Positions 33,704-41,354 of a stretch of 41,354 bases of DNA are shown here, piece by piece. The DNA comes from Terriglobales bacterium (GTDB lineage: Bacteria > Acidobacteriota > Terriglobia > Terriglobales > Acidobacteriaceae): assembly GCA_025927855.1 (NCBI GenBank), contig JAICKN010000004.1:1-41354 (forward strand). The letters run 5' to 3'. Below the pieces are notes generated by a model, which made no database searches, was not told the origin of the DNA, and saw only the letters and a program-made list of their open reading frames with translations. Made by a program: the position numbers and the translations under genes. Position 1 is the first letter of the stretch, and every line of letters starts with the position of its first letter.

Positions 33704-35728
33704 ATGGGATTCGGAAGAAAAGCCTGCATTCTGGCAAACGTTCCGCCAAAGTCCGCATCCACCTACATTCGCGTGAAACGCTCACGCGAGGAGGACACGA
33801 TCTCCGGCGCAGCAAATAGCAAGTCTCCCTCGACCATTTCTCCCGCCGGGGGAATCCATTTTCCTGACATTCAGTTTCCGGAGATACAGGATTATGCGGT
33901 CATCGGCGATTGCCGAGCGGCCGCTTTAGTTTCGCGCTATGGTGCCGTTGAATGGTTGTGCTGGCCCCGCTTTGAAAAACCCTCCATCTTTGCCGCAATT
34001 CTCGACCGCAAGCTCGGCGGCCACTGGACCATCTCTCCATCGTCTTATCAGCATACGGAGCGCAGCTATATACCTTCCACCAATGTTTTGCAGACGCGGT
34101 TTATAGGGCCGGAAGGCGCTGTTCTGCTCACAGATCTGATGCCGATGGCGTCCGCAGCATTCAGCAAGTCCAGAGTCTTGCCCGACCATGAAATCATCCG
34201 CCGCGTGGAATGCACAGAGGGCCAGGCCGAGGTGAAGTTCGATTTTTCACCCCGGGCAAACTATGGGCGGAACGCCGTCGTGATTGGCAATAAAGGCCAT
34301 CTCGGTCTACGAATGGAGTGTAGCCATGGAGTGTATTGGCTGCGCAGCCCCGTCCCGCTCGCAATCTCGGATGGCTCAGCTCAGGCTTCTTTTACAATGC
34401 GGAAGGGAGAGTCTCTAAACTTTTCCTTGAGCTATTCAGAAGAAGCCCCCGCCGTCCTCCCAGTTTTGAATGACGCGGTCGTTGAGCGGATACAGGAAAC
34501 GGTGACCTGGTGGCAAAAATGGGCAGAACTGGCCGAATACAAAGGTGAGTTTCGCGATCAGGTGATCCGCAGCGCGCTTACTTTGAAGCTCATGAATCAT
34601 CTTCCTTCCGGGGCCATCATCGCGGCACCCACAACTTCCCTGCCCGAAAAAATTGGCGCGGAACTCAACTGGGATTACCGTTACTGTTGGTTGCGGGACG
34701 CCTCACTCACCACGCACGCGCTGCTGGAACTCGGTTATTGGCGCGAGGCTGGAGACTTCCTCGACTGGATGCTGCATGCAACGCGGCTTACGCAACCCAA
34801 GCTTCGGATTGTTTACAGCGTGTTTGGAGAGATGGCGCCCAAAGAAGAATTATTGGAAGAATTGACCGGGTATAAAAATTCCCGCCCTGTGCGGGTGGGA
34901 AATGCCGCGCGAAACCAGCTTCAGCTCGACGTGTACGGAGAAGTGATTGATGCAGCCGCGCAATATGCCTTTCACGGAGGCACGCTGGACCGCGAAATGC
35001 AGAAAGCGTTGCGCGGATTCGCGAACTACGTTGTAAAGCACTGGGAACAGCCGGATGCAGGTATTTGGGAGCCGCGTTCCGGCCGCCAGAACCATACCCA
35101 TTCCCGCCTGCTTTGCTGGGTCGCGCTCGACCGGATGATCGCGCTGTGCGAAAAAGGCTCGTTAAAGAAAGCTCCTCTGGATACTTATAAAAAGCAGGCT
35201 GAGTTAATCCGCAATCAAATTCGAGAGCGGGCCTGGAATTCCGAATTGCAAAGTTACGTCAGCGTGTTGGGGGGAAATACTGTGGACGCTAGCCTGCTCT
35301 TGATCTCCTGGTATGGATTTGAAAAAGCAGATTCGCCGCGCATGCAGGGGACCTACAAAATGCTGCGGGAACGGTTGGGCAAAAACGGGCAGCTTATCAA
35401 TCGGAGCGAAGACTCCTCCGGCGAGGGCGCTTTTGCCATCTGCAGTTTCTGGGAAGCTGAGTTTCTGTCGCTCGGGGGTGGGACGCTCGAAGACGCCAAG
35501 CAATTGTTGCGGCAATTACTGAAGTTCTCGAATGATCTGGGACTCTATTCTGAAGAAATTGACCCCAAGACAGGCGCGGCTCTGGGAAATTTTCCGCAGG
35601 CGTTTACTCATATTGGGCTCATCGGCGCAGCCCTCTCCATTGCGCAACGCGAAGAAGGCGAGCAACAACTCGCGCACCGTCCCGAACAGGCGACCCAACA
35701 AGGTGCCACGCAAGAGGTGTCCGCATGA
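33704..35728 (+). CDS. Glycoside hydrolase family 15 (glucoamylase/trehalase-like)
   Basis: The protein has about 674 residues. The start is uncertain: ATG at 33704 or TTG at 33692, neither with a good ribosome-binding site; recognisable homology begins only near IQDYAVIGDCRAAAL, about residue 65. An N-terminal beta-sandwich (about 65-290) is followed by an (alpha/alpha)6 barrel (about 300-665), with NWDYRYCWLRDAS (near 320), GIWEPR holding a probable catalytic Glu (near 456) and YSEEIDP with a second acidic pair (near 617). Bacterial GH15 members of this type hydrolyse trehalose, maltooligosaccharides or other alpha-glucosides. No signal peptide is seen, so it is probably cytoplasmic. It overlaps the next gene by ATGA. 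Confidence 0.88.
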   Translation: MGFGRKACILANVPPKSASTYIRVKRSREEDTISGAANSKSPSTISPAGGIHFPDIQFPEIQDYAVIGDCRAAALVSRYGAVEWLCWPRFEKPSIFAAILDRKLGGHWTISPSSYQHTERSYIPSTNVLQTRFIGPEGAVLLTDLMPMASAAFSKSRVLPDHEIIRRVECTEGQAEVKFDFSPRANYGRNAVVIGNKGHLGLRMECSHGVYWLRSPVPLAISDGSAQASFTMRKGESLNFSLSYSEEAPAVLPVLNDAVVERIQETVTWWQKWAELAEYKGEFRDQVIRSALTLKLMNHLPSGAIIAAPTTSLPEKIGAELNWDYRYCWLRDASLTTHALLELGYWREAGDFLDWMLHATRLTQPKLRIVYSVFGEMAPKEELLEELTGYKNSRPVRVGNAARNQLQLDVYGEVIDAAAQYAFHGGTLDREMQKALRGFANYVVKHWEQPDAGIWEPRSGRQNHTHSRLLCWVALDRMIALCEKGSLKKAPLDTYKKQAELIRNQIRERAWNSELQSYVSVLGGNTVDASLLLISWYGFEKADSPRMQGTYKMLRERLGKNGQLINRSEDSSGEGAFAICSFWEAEFLSLGGGTLEDAKQLLRQLLKFSNDLGLYSEEIDPKTGAALGNFPQAFTHIGLIGAALSIAQREEGEQQLAHRPEQATQQGATQEVSA

Positions 35729-36201
35729 ACTGGCTCAGTTGGCTGTTTTCAGGGTTCCTGGCGACTTTGGCTCTTTCGACACTGCTGAGCGCGAGCCAGG
35801 GCCTTGGCTTCACCCGCATGAATTTGCCGTATCTCATCGGCACCATCGTCACTCCGAATCGCGAGAAGGCCCGCTTTTATGGATTTTTCATTCATATGCT
35901 GAACGGCTGGGCATTTTCGATTCTTTACGTTCTCATTTTCCAGTCCTGGCATTTCATAAACTGGTGGTCAGGGGTATTGCTTGGCCTCGCTCACGCATTG
36001 TTTGTGCTTACGGTAGGCATGTCTTTGATGCCGGGGTTACACCCGCGCATGGCCAGCGAGCAACACGGCCCCAATGCTTCGCGGCAATTAGAACCTCCGG
36101 GGTTTATGGCTCTTAATTATGGATTCCAGACTCCTCTCTCCGTTTTTCTGGCGCACGGCGTCTTCGGAGCGATCATCGGAATCTTTTATCACCTCAAGTA
36201 G
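35725..36201 (+). CDS. Small integral membrane protein, unknown function
   Basis: The 158-residue protein has about four membrane helices (near residues 3-25, 50-72, 77-102 and 136-157). Conserved-looking residues include the FTRMNLPYLIGT loop after helix 1, a His in the second helix (FFIHMLNGWAF) and a His in the third (GLAHALFVLTVGMSLMPGLHP). I do not recognise a characterised family. It overlaps the GH15 gene by ATGA, so the two are co-translated, and transaldolase follows 131 bases downstream after a stem-loop. Confidence 0.75.
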   Translation: MNWLSWLFSGFLATLALSTLLSASQGLGFTRMNLPYLIGTIVTPNREKARFYGFFIHMLNGWAFSILYVLIFQSWHFINWWSGVLLGLAHALFVLTVGMSLMPGLHPRMASEQHGPNASRQLEPPGFMALNYGFQTPLSVFLAHGVFGAIIGIFYHLK

Positions 36202-36220
36202 CGTTTCTGTTCACTCACAG

Positions 36221-36252
36221 CTACGAGCAGGAAGAAAGCAACCTGCTTGTAG
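36221..36252. terminator. Stem-loop between membrane protein and transaldolase genes
   Basis: CTACGAGCAGG (36221-36231) and CCTGCTTGTAG (36242-36252) form an 11-base stem with one G-T pair and a 10-base loop, 19 bases after the membrane protein stop. No T run follows. It may separate the GH15 transcript from transaldolase. Confidence 0.45.
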
Positions 36253-36332
36253 ATTCATCCATCCACTAAAGTGTCGCACTTATATTCGAGGCTCGCGGCC
36301 CCCGGGCATACCTTTGCAGGAGAAACTCTACG

Positions 36333-37448
36333 ATGAAGACAAACGTGACCAAACAGCTCCACAACTTGGGCCAGTCGCTGTGGCTGGACTACATCCGGCG
36401 CGATCTGATAACCAGCGGAAAGCTCCAGCAACTGATTGATGATGACGGCCTTTCCGGCATCACCAGCAATCCTTCAATATTCGAGAAGGCGCTTGCGGAA
36501 AATACGCTTTACGATGACGATATCCGGGAGATTCTCGCCGCCGAACCTGAAATCTCTGCACCAACCTTGTTTGAAAGGTTGGAGGTGCGCGATTTGCAGA
36601 TGGCTGCCGACACGCTCCGGAAAGTTTACGACCGGACAAACGGCGCGGATGGTTTTGTAAGCATTGAGGTCTCACCCAAGCTTGCCTTCGATGCCAGCGG
36701 CAGCATCACCGAAGCGCACCGTTTATGGGAAGAAGTAAACCGTCCCAACCTGATGGTAAAAATTCCGGCCACGCCGCAAGGAATGGAAGCAATTGAGACC
36801 CTGACTGCAGATGGAATTAACGTAAACGTCACATTGATTTTTTCCGTGCCGCAATACGAATGCGTGGTGGAGGCATTTCTGGGCGGACTCAAACGCAATT
36901 CCGCGCCGAAACAAGTGCGTTCCGTGGCGTCTTTCTTTGTGAGCCGGGTTGATACCGCTGTAGACCGCGTTCTTGGGGAAGCGGAGTTCCCGGAAGCTCC
37001 CACCCTGCAAGGAAAGATCGCCGTAGCGAATGCCAAATTGGCTTACCGCTGCTTCCGCGAATTTTTCCTGACCGAAAAGTTTAATGAATACAAAGAGCGC
37101 GGCGCGCACCTTCAGCGGCCGCTTTGGGCGAGTACCAGCACCAAGAGCAAGGAGTATTCAGACATTCTTTATGTGCAGGAACTTATTGGGCCGGACACGA
37201 TCAACTCCGTGCCGCTGGCCACGCTTGAGGCTTTCCGCGACCACGGCAAGGCCCACGCGACTTTAATGGCGGGCCTGAGCGAAGCAGAAACCGCCATAGG
37301 CATACTGGAACGCAATGAGATCAGCCTTCACTCCATTGGACAAAGCTTGCTGGATGACGGCGTGGAGGCTTTTTCCAAGGCTTACGATCAGTTAATGAAG
37401 CAGCTCGAGATCAAACGCCGGACATTCCAGGCAGAAAGGGCCGCCTGA
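36333..37448 (+). CDS. tal: Transaldolase
   Basis: The enzyme has 371 residues and transfers dihydroxyacetone units between sugar phosphates in the pentose-phosphate pathway. The Schiff-base lysine is K143 in NLMVKIPAT. Other family marks are QSLWLDYIRRDL near the N-terminus, GITSNPSIF (42-50), NVNVTLIFS (near 168) and SFFVSRVDTAVD. The length matches the longer actinobacterial/cyanobacterial-type transaldolase. An AGGAG site precedes the ATG. The gene is convergent with argJ, with 12 bases between them. Confidence 0.95.
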   Translation: MKTNVTKQLHNLGQSLWLDYIRRDLITSGKLQQLIDDDGLSGITSNPSIFEKALAENTLYDDDIREILAAEPEISAPTLFERLEVRDLQMAADTLRKVYDRTNGADGFVSIEVSPKLAFDASGSITEAHRLWEEVNRPNLMVKIPATPQGMEAIETLTADGINVNVTLIFSVPQYECVVEAFLGGLKRNSAPKQVRSVASFFVSRVDTAVDRVLGEAEFPEAPTLQGKIAVANAKLAYRCFREFFLTEKFNEYKERGAHLQRPLWASTSTKSKEYSDILYVQELIGPDTINSVPLATLEAFRDHGKAHATLMAGLSEAETAIGILERNEISLHSIGQSLLDDGVEAFSKAYDQLMKQLEIKRRTFQAERAA

Positions 37449-37460
37449 TCCGCAGTAAGC

Positions 37461-38675
37461 TCAGGTGGAGTAGTCGGCATTAATCCGGACGTATTCGGCG
37501 GTCAAGTCAGTAGTGGTGAAGCGCACATTGCTTTTGCCTCGGCCGAGAAGCACCCGCACCTCACATTCAGCTTGCGCTAAGTGCGAATGAGCTTCCCTTT
37601 CATCAAACGGACACTGCGCGCCGTTTTTGCAGAGCAACTGTTTGCCAACGAAAATGCTGACCCGTTGGGGATCAACCGGGATCCCAGAACGGCCCACCGC
37701 GGCCAGGATGCGTCCCCAGTTAGGATCTGATCCAGCCCACGCGGTTTTCACCAGCAACGAATGAGCGATGGCCCTGGCGATCGTGAGAGCTTCTTCCCTG
37801 CTTCTGGCCTGCTCGACAAACAGACGGATGACGTGATGCACGCCCTCACCATCGGCAATAATCTGGTCGGCGAGCGACTGGCAAATCCCATGGAGGGCAG
37901 AGGAAAACTTTTTTCTCACGCCCGCGCTCGAAAGCCTAATTCCGCTTTGACCGCTCGCCATCAGCAGAACTGTGTCATTTGTGGAAGTGTCGCCATCTAC
38001 CGACATACAGTTGAAGCTTTCATCGCACGCGTCCCGCAGCAAAGTTTTTAGCTCGCGCGGCGTGGCCGCGATGTCGGAAAAAATGTAAACCAGCATGGTC
38101 GCAAGCTGCGGATGAATCATGCCGGAGCCCTTTGCCACTCCCAGCAACGAGACGGCTGATTTTCCAAACTGCAATTGAGTGGACGAAGTTTTTCTTTTCG
38201 TGTCGGTGGTTAGGATTGTCTCCGCAAAGGCGATCGCGCTTTTCTCGTCCGCTGATAAGGAACTCACGAGAGCCGGAAGCCCAGCAAGGATTTTTTGTTC
38301 GGGTAAGGGAACGCCAATGATCCCCGTAGAGGAGGGCAGCACTTCAAAGGACTTTACGCGCAGTAATTTTCCTGCTTCCTGGCAGACGCGCCGGCATGCG
38401 CTCAACCCGGCTGCTCCCGTAGCACAATTTGCGTTTCCAGAATTCACCAGCACGGCACGAAGCCGTCCCTGGCTTTTGGTTAGATATTCCCGTCCCACCT
38501 GCACCGGGGCCGCAAGGACACGATTGCGCGTAAACATGGCGGCAGCGGTAGTCTGCTCAGAGGCGGCAGCCAATGCCAGGTCCGCGCGTCCGCTGGCTTT
38601 AATTCCGGCGGCAGCCGAGGCGAAGGAAAAACCTTTCGGCAGATGAATTGTGGAGGAAGGCGATTCCGGCGTCAT
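37461..38675 (-). CDS. argJ: Glutamate N-acetyltransferase / amino-acid acetyltransferase ArgJ
   Basis: The start at 38675 overlaps the stop of the upstream GNAT gene (ATGA) and gives 404 residues; an ATG 21 bases upstream is less likely. ArgJ transfers the acetyl group of N-acetylornithine to glutamate in the arginine cycle and may also use acetyl-CoA. It is an autoprocessed Ntn-type enzyme: the cleavage site and nucleophile Thr (about residue 193) lie in KGSGMIHPQLATML. Other marks are NSGNANCATGAAG near 80-90 and the C-terminal VRINADYST. It is the last gene of the operon argG-argH-GNAT-argJ. Confidence 0.95.
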   Translation of the reverse strand: MTPESPSSTIHLPKGFSFASAAAGIKASGRADLALAAASEQTTAAAMFTRNRVLAAPVQVGREYLTKSQGRLRAVLVNSGNANCATGAAGLSACRRVCQEAGKLLRVKSFEVLPSSTGIIGVPLPEQKILAGLPALVSSLSADEKSAIAFAETILTTDTKRKTSSTQLQFGKSAVSLLGVAKGSGMIHPQLATMLVYIFSDIAATPRELKTLLRDACDESFNCMSVDGDTSTNDTVLLMASGQSGIRLSSAGVRKKFSSALHGICQSLADQIIADGEGVHHVIRLFVEQARSREEALTIARAIAHSLLVKTAWAGSDPNWGRILAAVGRSGIPVDPQRVSIFVGKQLLCKNGAQCPFDEREAHSHLAQAECEVRVLLGRGKSNVRFTTTDLTAEYVRINADYST

Positions 38676-39181
38676 ACCTGGAGTTTCACCAACCAACTCG
38701 CAGGCTCAGGAAGAATCGCGAATTTCGGCAGCTCGCCTTTGATCATGGCCACTTCGTCGCAACAGTGATAGCGCGGGCAGACGCAGCAATCTTTGTGGAT
38801 TTTGTCCGGCAAGTCTTCCCGCTGGGCAATGGTAAAGCCCAGATGAGAAAAGAACTCCGGTTTGCGGGTAAAAAGGCAGATGCAGGTGACCTTATGCTTC
38901 TCGGCCTCTTCGAGCAATGCATCCACCAAACGCTTGCCGCCCCCGGACCGTTGATGCAGAGGGTCCACTGTAATCGAACGAATTTCCGCCAGGTGCTGCC
39001 CATAGAGGTGCAGGGCCCCGCAGCCAATGATGCGGCCGCGGTGTTCCAGTACGACAAAGTCGCGCACATTTTCGCATATCTCGGGGAAATTGCGCGGCAA
39101 AAGCGTGCCGTCACCCGAGTAGGCCGAAATCAATTCGTGGATTTTTTCCGCATCCGGCAAAATCGCTTCACGCACGCGCAT
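38672..39181 (-). CDS. GNAT N-acetyltransferase, probable short-form N-acetylglutamate synthase
   Basis: The 169-residue protein has a GNAT fold with the acetyl-CoA loop QRSGGGKRL (about 77-86), preceded by the strand EIRSITVDP. A cysteine cluster C132, C133, C135, C140, C141 near the C-terminus (DCCVCPRYHCCDE) could bind metal. Short GNAT proteins in arginine operons act as N-acetylglutamate synthases (ArgA type, without the kinase-like domain). It overlaps argH by 14 bases and argJ by 4 bases, so it belongs to the operon. Acetyl acceptor Glu is inferred from context. Confidence 0.85.
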   Translation of the reverse strand: MRVREAILPDAEKIHELISAYSGDGTLLPRNFPEICENVRDFVVLEHRGRIIGCGALHLYGQHLAEIRSITVDPLHQRSGGGKRLVDALLEEAEKHKVTCICLFTRKPEFFSHLGFTIAQREDLPDKIHKDCCVCPRYHCCDEVAMIKGELPKFAILPEPASWLVKLQV

Positions 39182-40571
39182 GGCTCACCTCGCGTAGCAA
39201 CTCGATTTTTTGTTTTGCAACGGCAATTGCCTGTCGCACCCGGCCCGGTTCCGTGCCACCGGGAACATCATGGATGGCAAGAACCGCCGAGAGCTTCAGT
39301 GAAGAATAGAAATCCTGATCGAAGGAGGAATTCAACTTTCGCAACTGCTCCAATGGCAAATTTTCCAGCTCACACCCCTGCTCCAGGCAAAGCTGTACGG
39401 CTTTGCCGATCTGTTCATGAGCAGTGCGGAAGGGCACGCCCTTGCAGACCAGGTAAGTTGCTGCGGCGAACGAATTCATGAAGCCATGCTGCGCGCCTTT
39501 TTGCATCGTTTCGAAATCGAACTCCATGCTCCGCATCCAACCGGAAGCCATTGGAAGCAATGAAAGCATGATTTCCACTGACTGAAATAGTGGCTCTTGA
39601 GTTTCCTGTAAATCTTTGTTGTAGGCGAGCGGAAGCCCCTTCACCGTGGTCTGCAGCGCCACGGCATTTGCCAGCACTCGCGCCGCTTTGGCGCGGGTCA
39701 GCTCGAGCAGGTCGGCGTTTTTCTTTTGCGGCATCGCGCTGCTGCCGGTCGAGTATGCCTCCGGCAGCCGGACAAATCCGTATTCCTGCGTAGAAAATAA
39801 AATCATTTCTTCCGCCCAACGGCTTAGATGCAGCGCCAATAGCGAAAGATCGTTAACAAATTCCAACGCAAAGTCACGGTCGCTGGTCACGTCCATGCTG
39901 TTAGCTGCGGGAGTGTCAAAGCCCAGAATCTTGGCCAGCAGCGCGCGATCGAGCGGAAGCGTCGTGCCTGCGACTGCTCCGCACCCAAGCGGACAGACAT
40001 TCAGGCGGTGCGCGCAGTCTTGCAGCCTGCCCGCATCCCGCAATAACATTTCAAAGTACACAAGCAGCCAATGGGCCACTAAAACCGGTTCCGCGCGTTG
40101 CAGGTGCGTGTAGGCGGGCATGGCGGCATTTCCCGCTTGCTCCGCCCGATCCACAAAAACTTCGAGCAAATCAGCGATCTGCTTGCGCAATTGCTCAATC
40201 GAAGCGCGTGCATAAAGCCGCAAATCAGTGGCAATCTGCTCGTTGCGGCTCCGCCCGCTGTGCAGCTTTAGGCCTGTGTTGCCGATGAGCGCGACCAGTT
40301 GTTTTTCGACGAAATGGTGGATATCTTCGGCTTCCTGATCGTCCAGAAACGCAGGATCGTCTTTTGCCCGCGCGCCGATCTTTTCCAGCCCATCGAGAAT
40401 CTCAATCAGCTCCGCTGAAGAAAGCACACCTGCTTCCTTCAAAGCCCGGGCATAGGCGCTGCTCGCTTCGAGTTCATAGGCGAGAAGGCGGCGGTCGAAA
40501 TCAAACGACCGCTGCCAACGCTCGAACTCCGGATCCAGAGGCTGCCGGAACCGGCCGGACCACATCTTCAT
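39168..40571 (-). CDS. argH: Argininosuccinate lyase
   Basis: The start at 40571 overlaps the argG stop (ATGA) and gives 467 residues beginning MKMWSGRF, as in the family; the frame continuing upstream is only the other strand phase of argG. The enzyme cleaves argininosuccinate to arginine and fumarate. The fumarase/aspartase-superfamily signature GSSAMPQKKN is present, as are LHSGRSRNEQIATDLRL and TYLQ-like YTHLQRAEPV with the catalytic His region. It ends by overlapping the GNAT gene by 14 bases. Confidence 0.96.
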   Translation of the reverse strand: MKMWSGRFRQPLDPEFERWQRSFDFDRRLLAYELEASSAYARALKEAGVLSSAELIEILDGLEKIGARAKDDPAFLDDQEAEDIHHFVEKQLVALIGNTGLKLHSGRSRNEQIATDLRLYARASIEQLRKQIADLLEVFVDRAEQAGNAAMPAYTHLQRAEPVLVAHWLLVYFEMLLRDAGRLQDCAHRLNVCPLGCGAVAGTTLPLDRALLAKILGFDTPAANSMDVTSDRDFALEFVNDLSLLALHLSRWAEEMILFSTQEYGFVRLPEAYSTGSSAMPQKKNADLLELTRAKAARVLANAVALQTTVKGLPLAYNKDLQETQEPLFQSVEIMLSLLPMASGWMRSMEFDFETMQKGAQHGFMNSFAAATYLVCKGVPFRTAHEQIGKAVQLCLEQGCELENLPLEQLRKLNSSFDQDFYSSLKLSAVLAIHDVPGGTEPGRVRQAIAVAKQKIELLREVSHARA

Positions 40572-41354
40572 CGAGCAACTCCCGATGGCTCTGGCTGCTT
40601 CACCTTGCTGCCTTCGATTCCTCCGCGGCACTGCGCCAGCGATCGCGCCGGAAGCCCAAGGATTCGGATGAAGCCCTCGGCATCTTTCTGGTCGTATTCC
40701 TGCCCCATAGTGAAAGAAGAAAGATCGGTGCGGTAAAGCGAGAACTCCGACTTGCGGCTCGCCACCGACACGTTGCCTTTGTAGAGCGAAAGCGCGACCG
40801 AACCGGTGACGTGCTCTTGCGTCTTGGCGACAAACGCATCCAAAGCTTCGCGCAGAGGGGTGAACCACAATCCGAAATACACGATTTCGGCATACTTCAA
40901 CCCGACATGCTGTTTGAAGTGGACCAAATCGCGTTCCAGGCACAACGCTTCCAGCTCGCGATGAGCATTGATGAGTAGAGTTCCGCCGGGAGTTTCATAG
41001 CAGCCGCGAGACTTAATGCCCACAAAGCGGTTTTCAACCAAATCCACGCGGCCAATTGCATTGCGCGCGCCGATTTCATTGAGCAGCTCGAGCAACGCTA
41101 CAGGATCCAGCTTCATTCCATTGACCGAAATTGGTATCCCCTTCTCAAATCCAATTTCAACTTTTTCTTCGCGGTCGGGCGCTTCCTGCGGAGAGCGCGT
41201 GATTTGCCATGTAGTTGCCAGCGGTTCATTGGCGGCATCTTCCAGTTCCCCGCCCTCATGGCTGATGTGCCACAGGTTGCGGTCGTGGCTATGGATTTTT
41301 TGACGGCTCTGGCCGACGGCAACGCCGTGCGCCTCCGCGTAATCCAGGCAATCC
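40568..41354 (-). CDS. argG: Argininosuccinate synthase, C-terminal part (gene runs off the window)
   Basis: The frame is open to the right window edge, so the N-terminal ATP-binding part is missing; about 260 residues are visible. Reading the frame from the edge gives DRNLWHISHEGGELE, then IGRVDLVENRFVGIKSRGCYETPGGTLL, both typical of ArgG. The enzyme joins citrulline and aspartate with ATP. It is the first gene of the visible operon and overlaps argH by ATGA. The first visible Met (41116) is internal and not the start. Confidence 0.95.
   Translation of the reverse strand, partial: DCLDYAEAHGVAVGQSRQKIHSHDRNLWHISHEGGELEDAANEPLATTWQITRSPQEAPDREEKVEIGFEKGIPISVNGMKLDPVALLELLNEIGARNAIGRVDLVENRFVGIKSRGCYETPGGTLLINAHRELEALCLERDLVHFKQHVGLKYAEIVYFGLWFTPLREALDAFVAKTQEHVTGSVALSLYKGNVSVASRKSEFSLYRTDLSSFTMGQEYDQKDAEGFIRILGLPARSLAQCRGGIEGSKVKQPEPSGVAR

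Noticed and set aside
38648-39481. Open frame of 277 codons on the plus strand over the GNAT and argH genes
   Set aside because: Antisense to conserved arginine genes with overlapping starts and stops; composition looks like a shadow frame.
40572-40943. Upstream extension of argH by 124 codons
   Set aside because: This stretch is argG in another frame, and the MKMWSGRF start with ATGA overlap fits the family.
41113-41322. Short minus-strand frame inside argG
   Set aside because: The correct argG frame is open to the window edge and reads conserved ArgG sequence; this is a shifted frame.

Overview
The window most likely comes from an Acidobacteriota (Terriglobia-like) chromosome. The evidence is two consecutive long MacB/FtsX-type permeases of the kind called acidobacterial duplicated orphan permeases, a large Oar-like TonB-dependent receptor with an N-terminal carboxypeptidase-regulatory-like domain, moderate GC content, and densely packed operons with many ATGA stop/start overlaps. 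The taxonomic call is inference. No tRNA, rRNA, CRISPR array, insertion sequence or prophage gene was recognised. Both window ends cut genes: a permease on the left and argG on the right. No gene-free stretch exceeds 300 bases.

Region 1 (1-9426, + strand) is an export module: two permeases, a MacB/LolD-type ATPase, a TolC-like outer-membrane protein, then a sigma-54-dependent NtrC-type response regulator and an NtrY-like histidine kinase. A periplasmic adaptor is not in the window and may lie upstream.

Region 2 (9428-27990) is an almost complete L-rhamnose / rhamnose-glycan locus. It encodes an outer-membrane TonB-dependent receptor, a GH28 enzyme and a second (alpha/alpha)6-type glycosidase with Tat-like signals, the RhaT symporter, an unusual regulator joining an IclR-type helix-turn-helix to a periplasmic-binding-protein-like sensor, and the operon rhaEW-rhaB-rhaI. 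The operon runs isomerase, kinase, then fused aldolase/lactaldehyde dehydrogenase. Further downstream, lutABC would oxidise the resulting L-lactate to pyruvate. The two regulatory regions around the regulator gene each carry a CAATAG...CTATTG dyad overlapping predicted -35 boxes, and the receptor/GH28 divergent promoter carries two different palindromes.

Region 3 (28000-31449, - strand) is a five-gene operon: GT2 glycosyltransferase, two tandem 6-pyruvoyl-tetrahydropterin-synthase-like proteins, GTP cyclohydrolase I (folE) and an SDR. It resembles a tetrahydrobiopterin-type pathway and contains no queuosine partner genes. The second PTPS has lost the catalytic His of the Asp-His pair. This is the best candidate for an undescribed system, possibly a modified or glycosylated pterin.

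Region 4 (31490-37448, + strand) holds a TlpA-like thioredoxin, two tandem cyclophilins, a GH15 enzyme, a small membrane protein and transaldolase. Region 5 (37461-41354, - strand) is an arginine operon, argG-argH-GNAT (probable N-acetylglutamate synthase)-argJ, with overlapping junctions.
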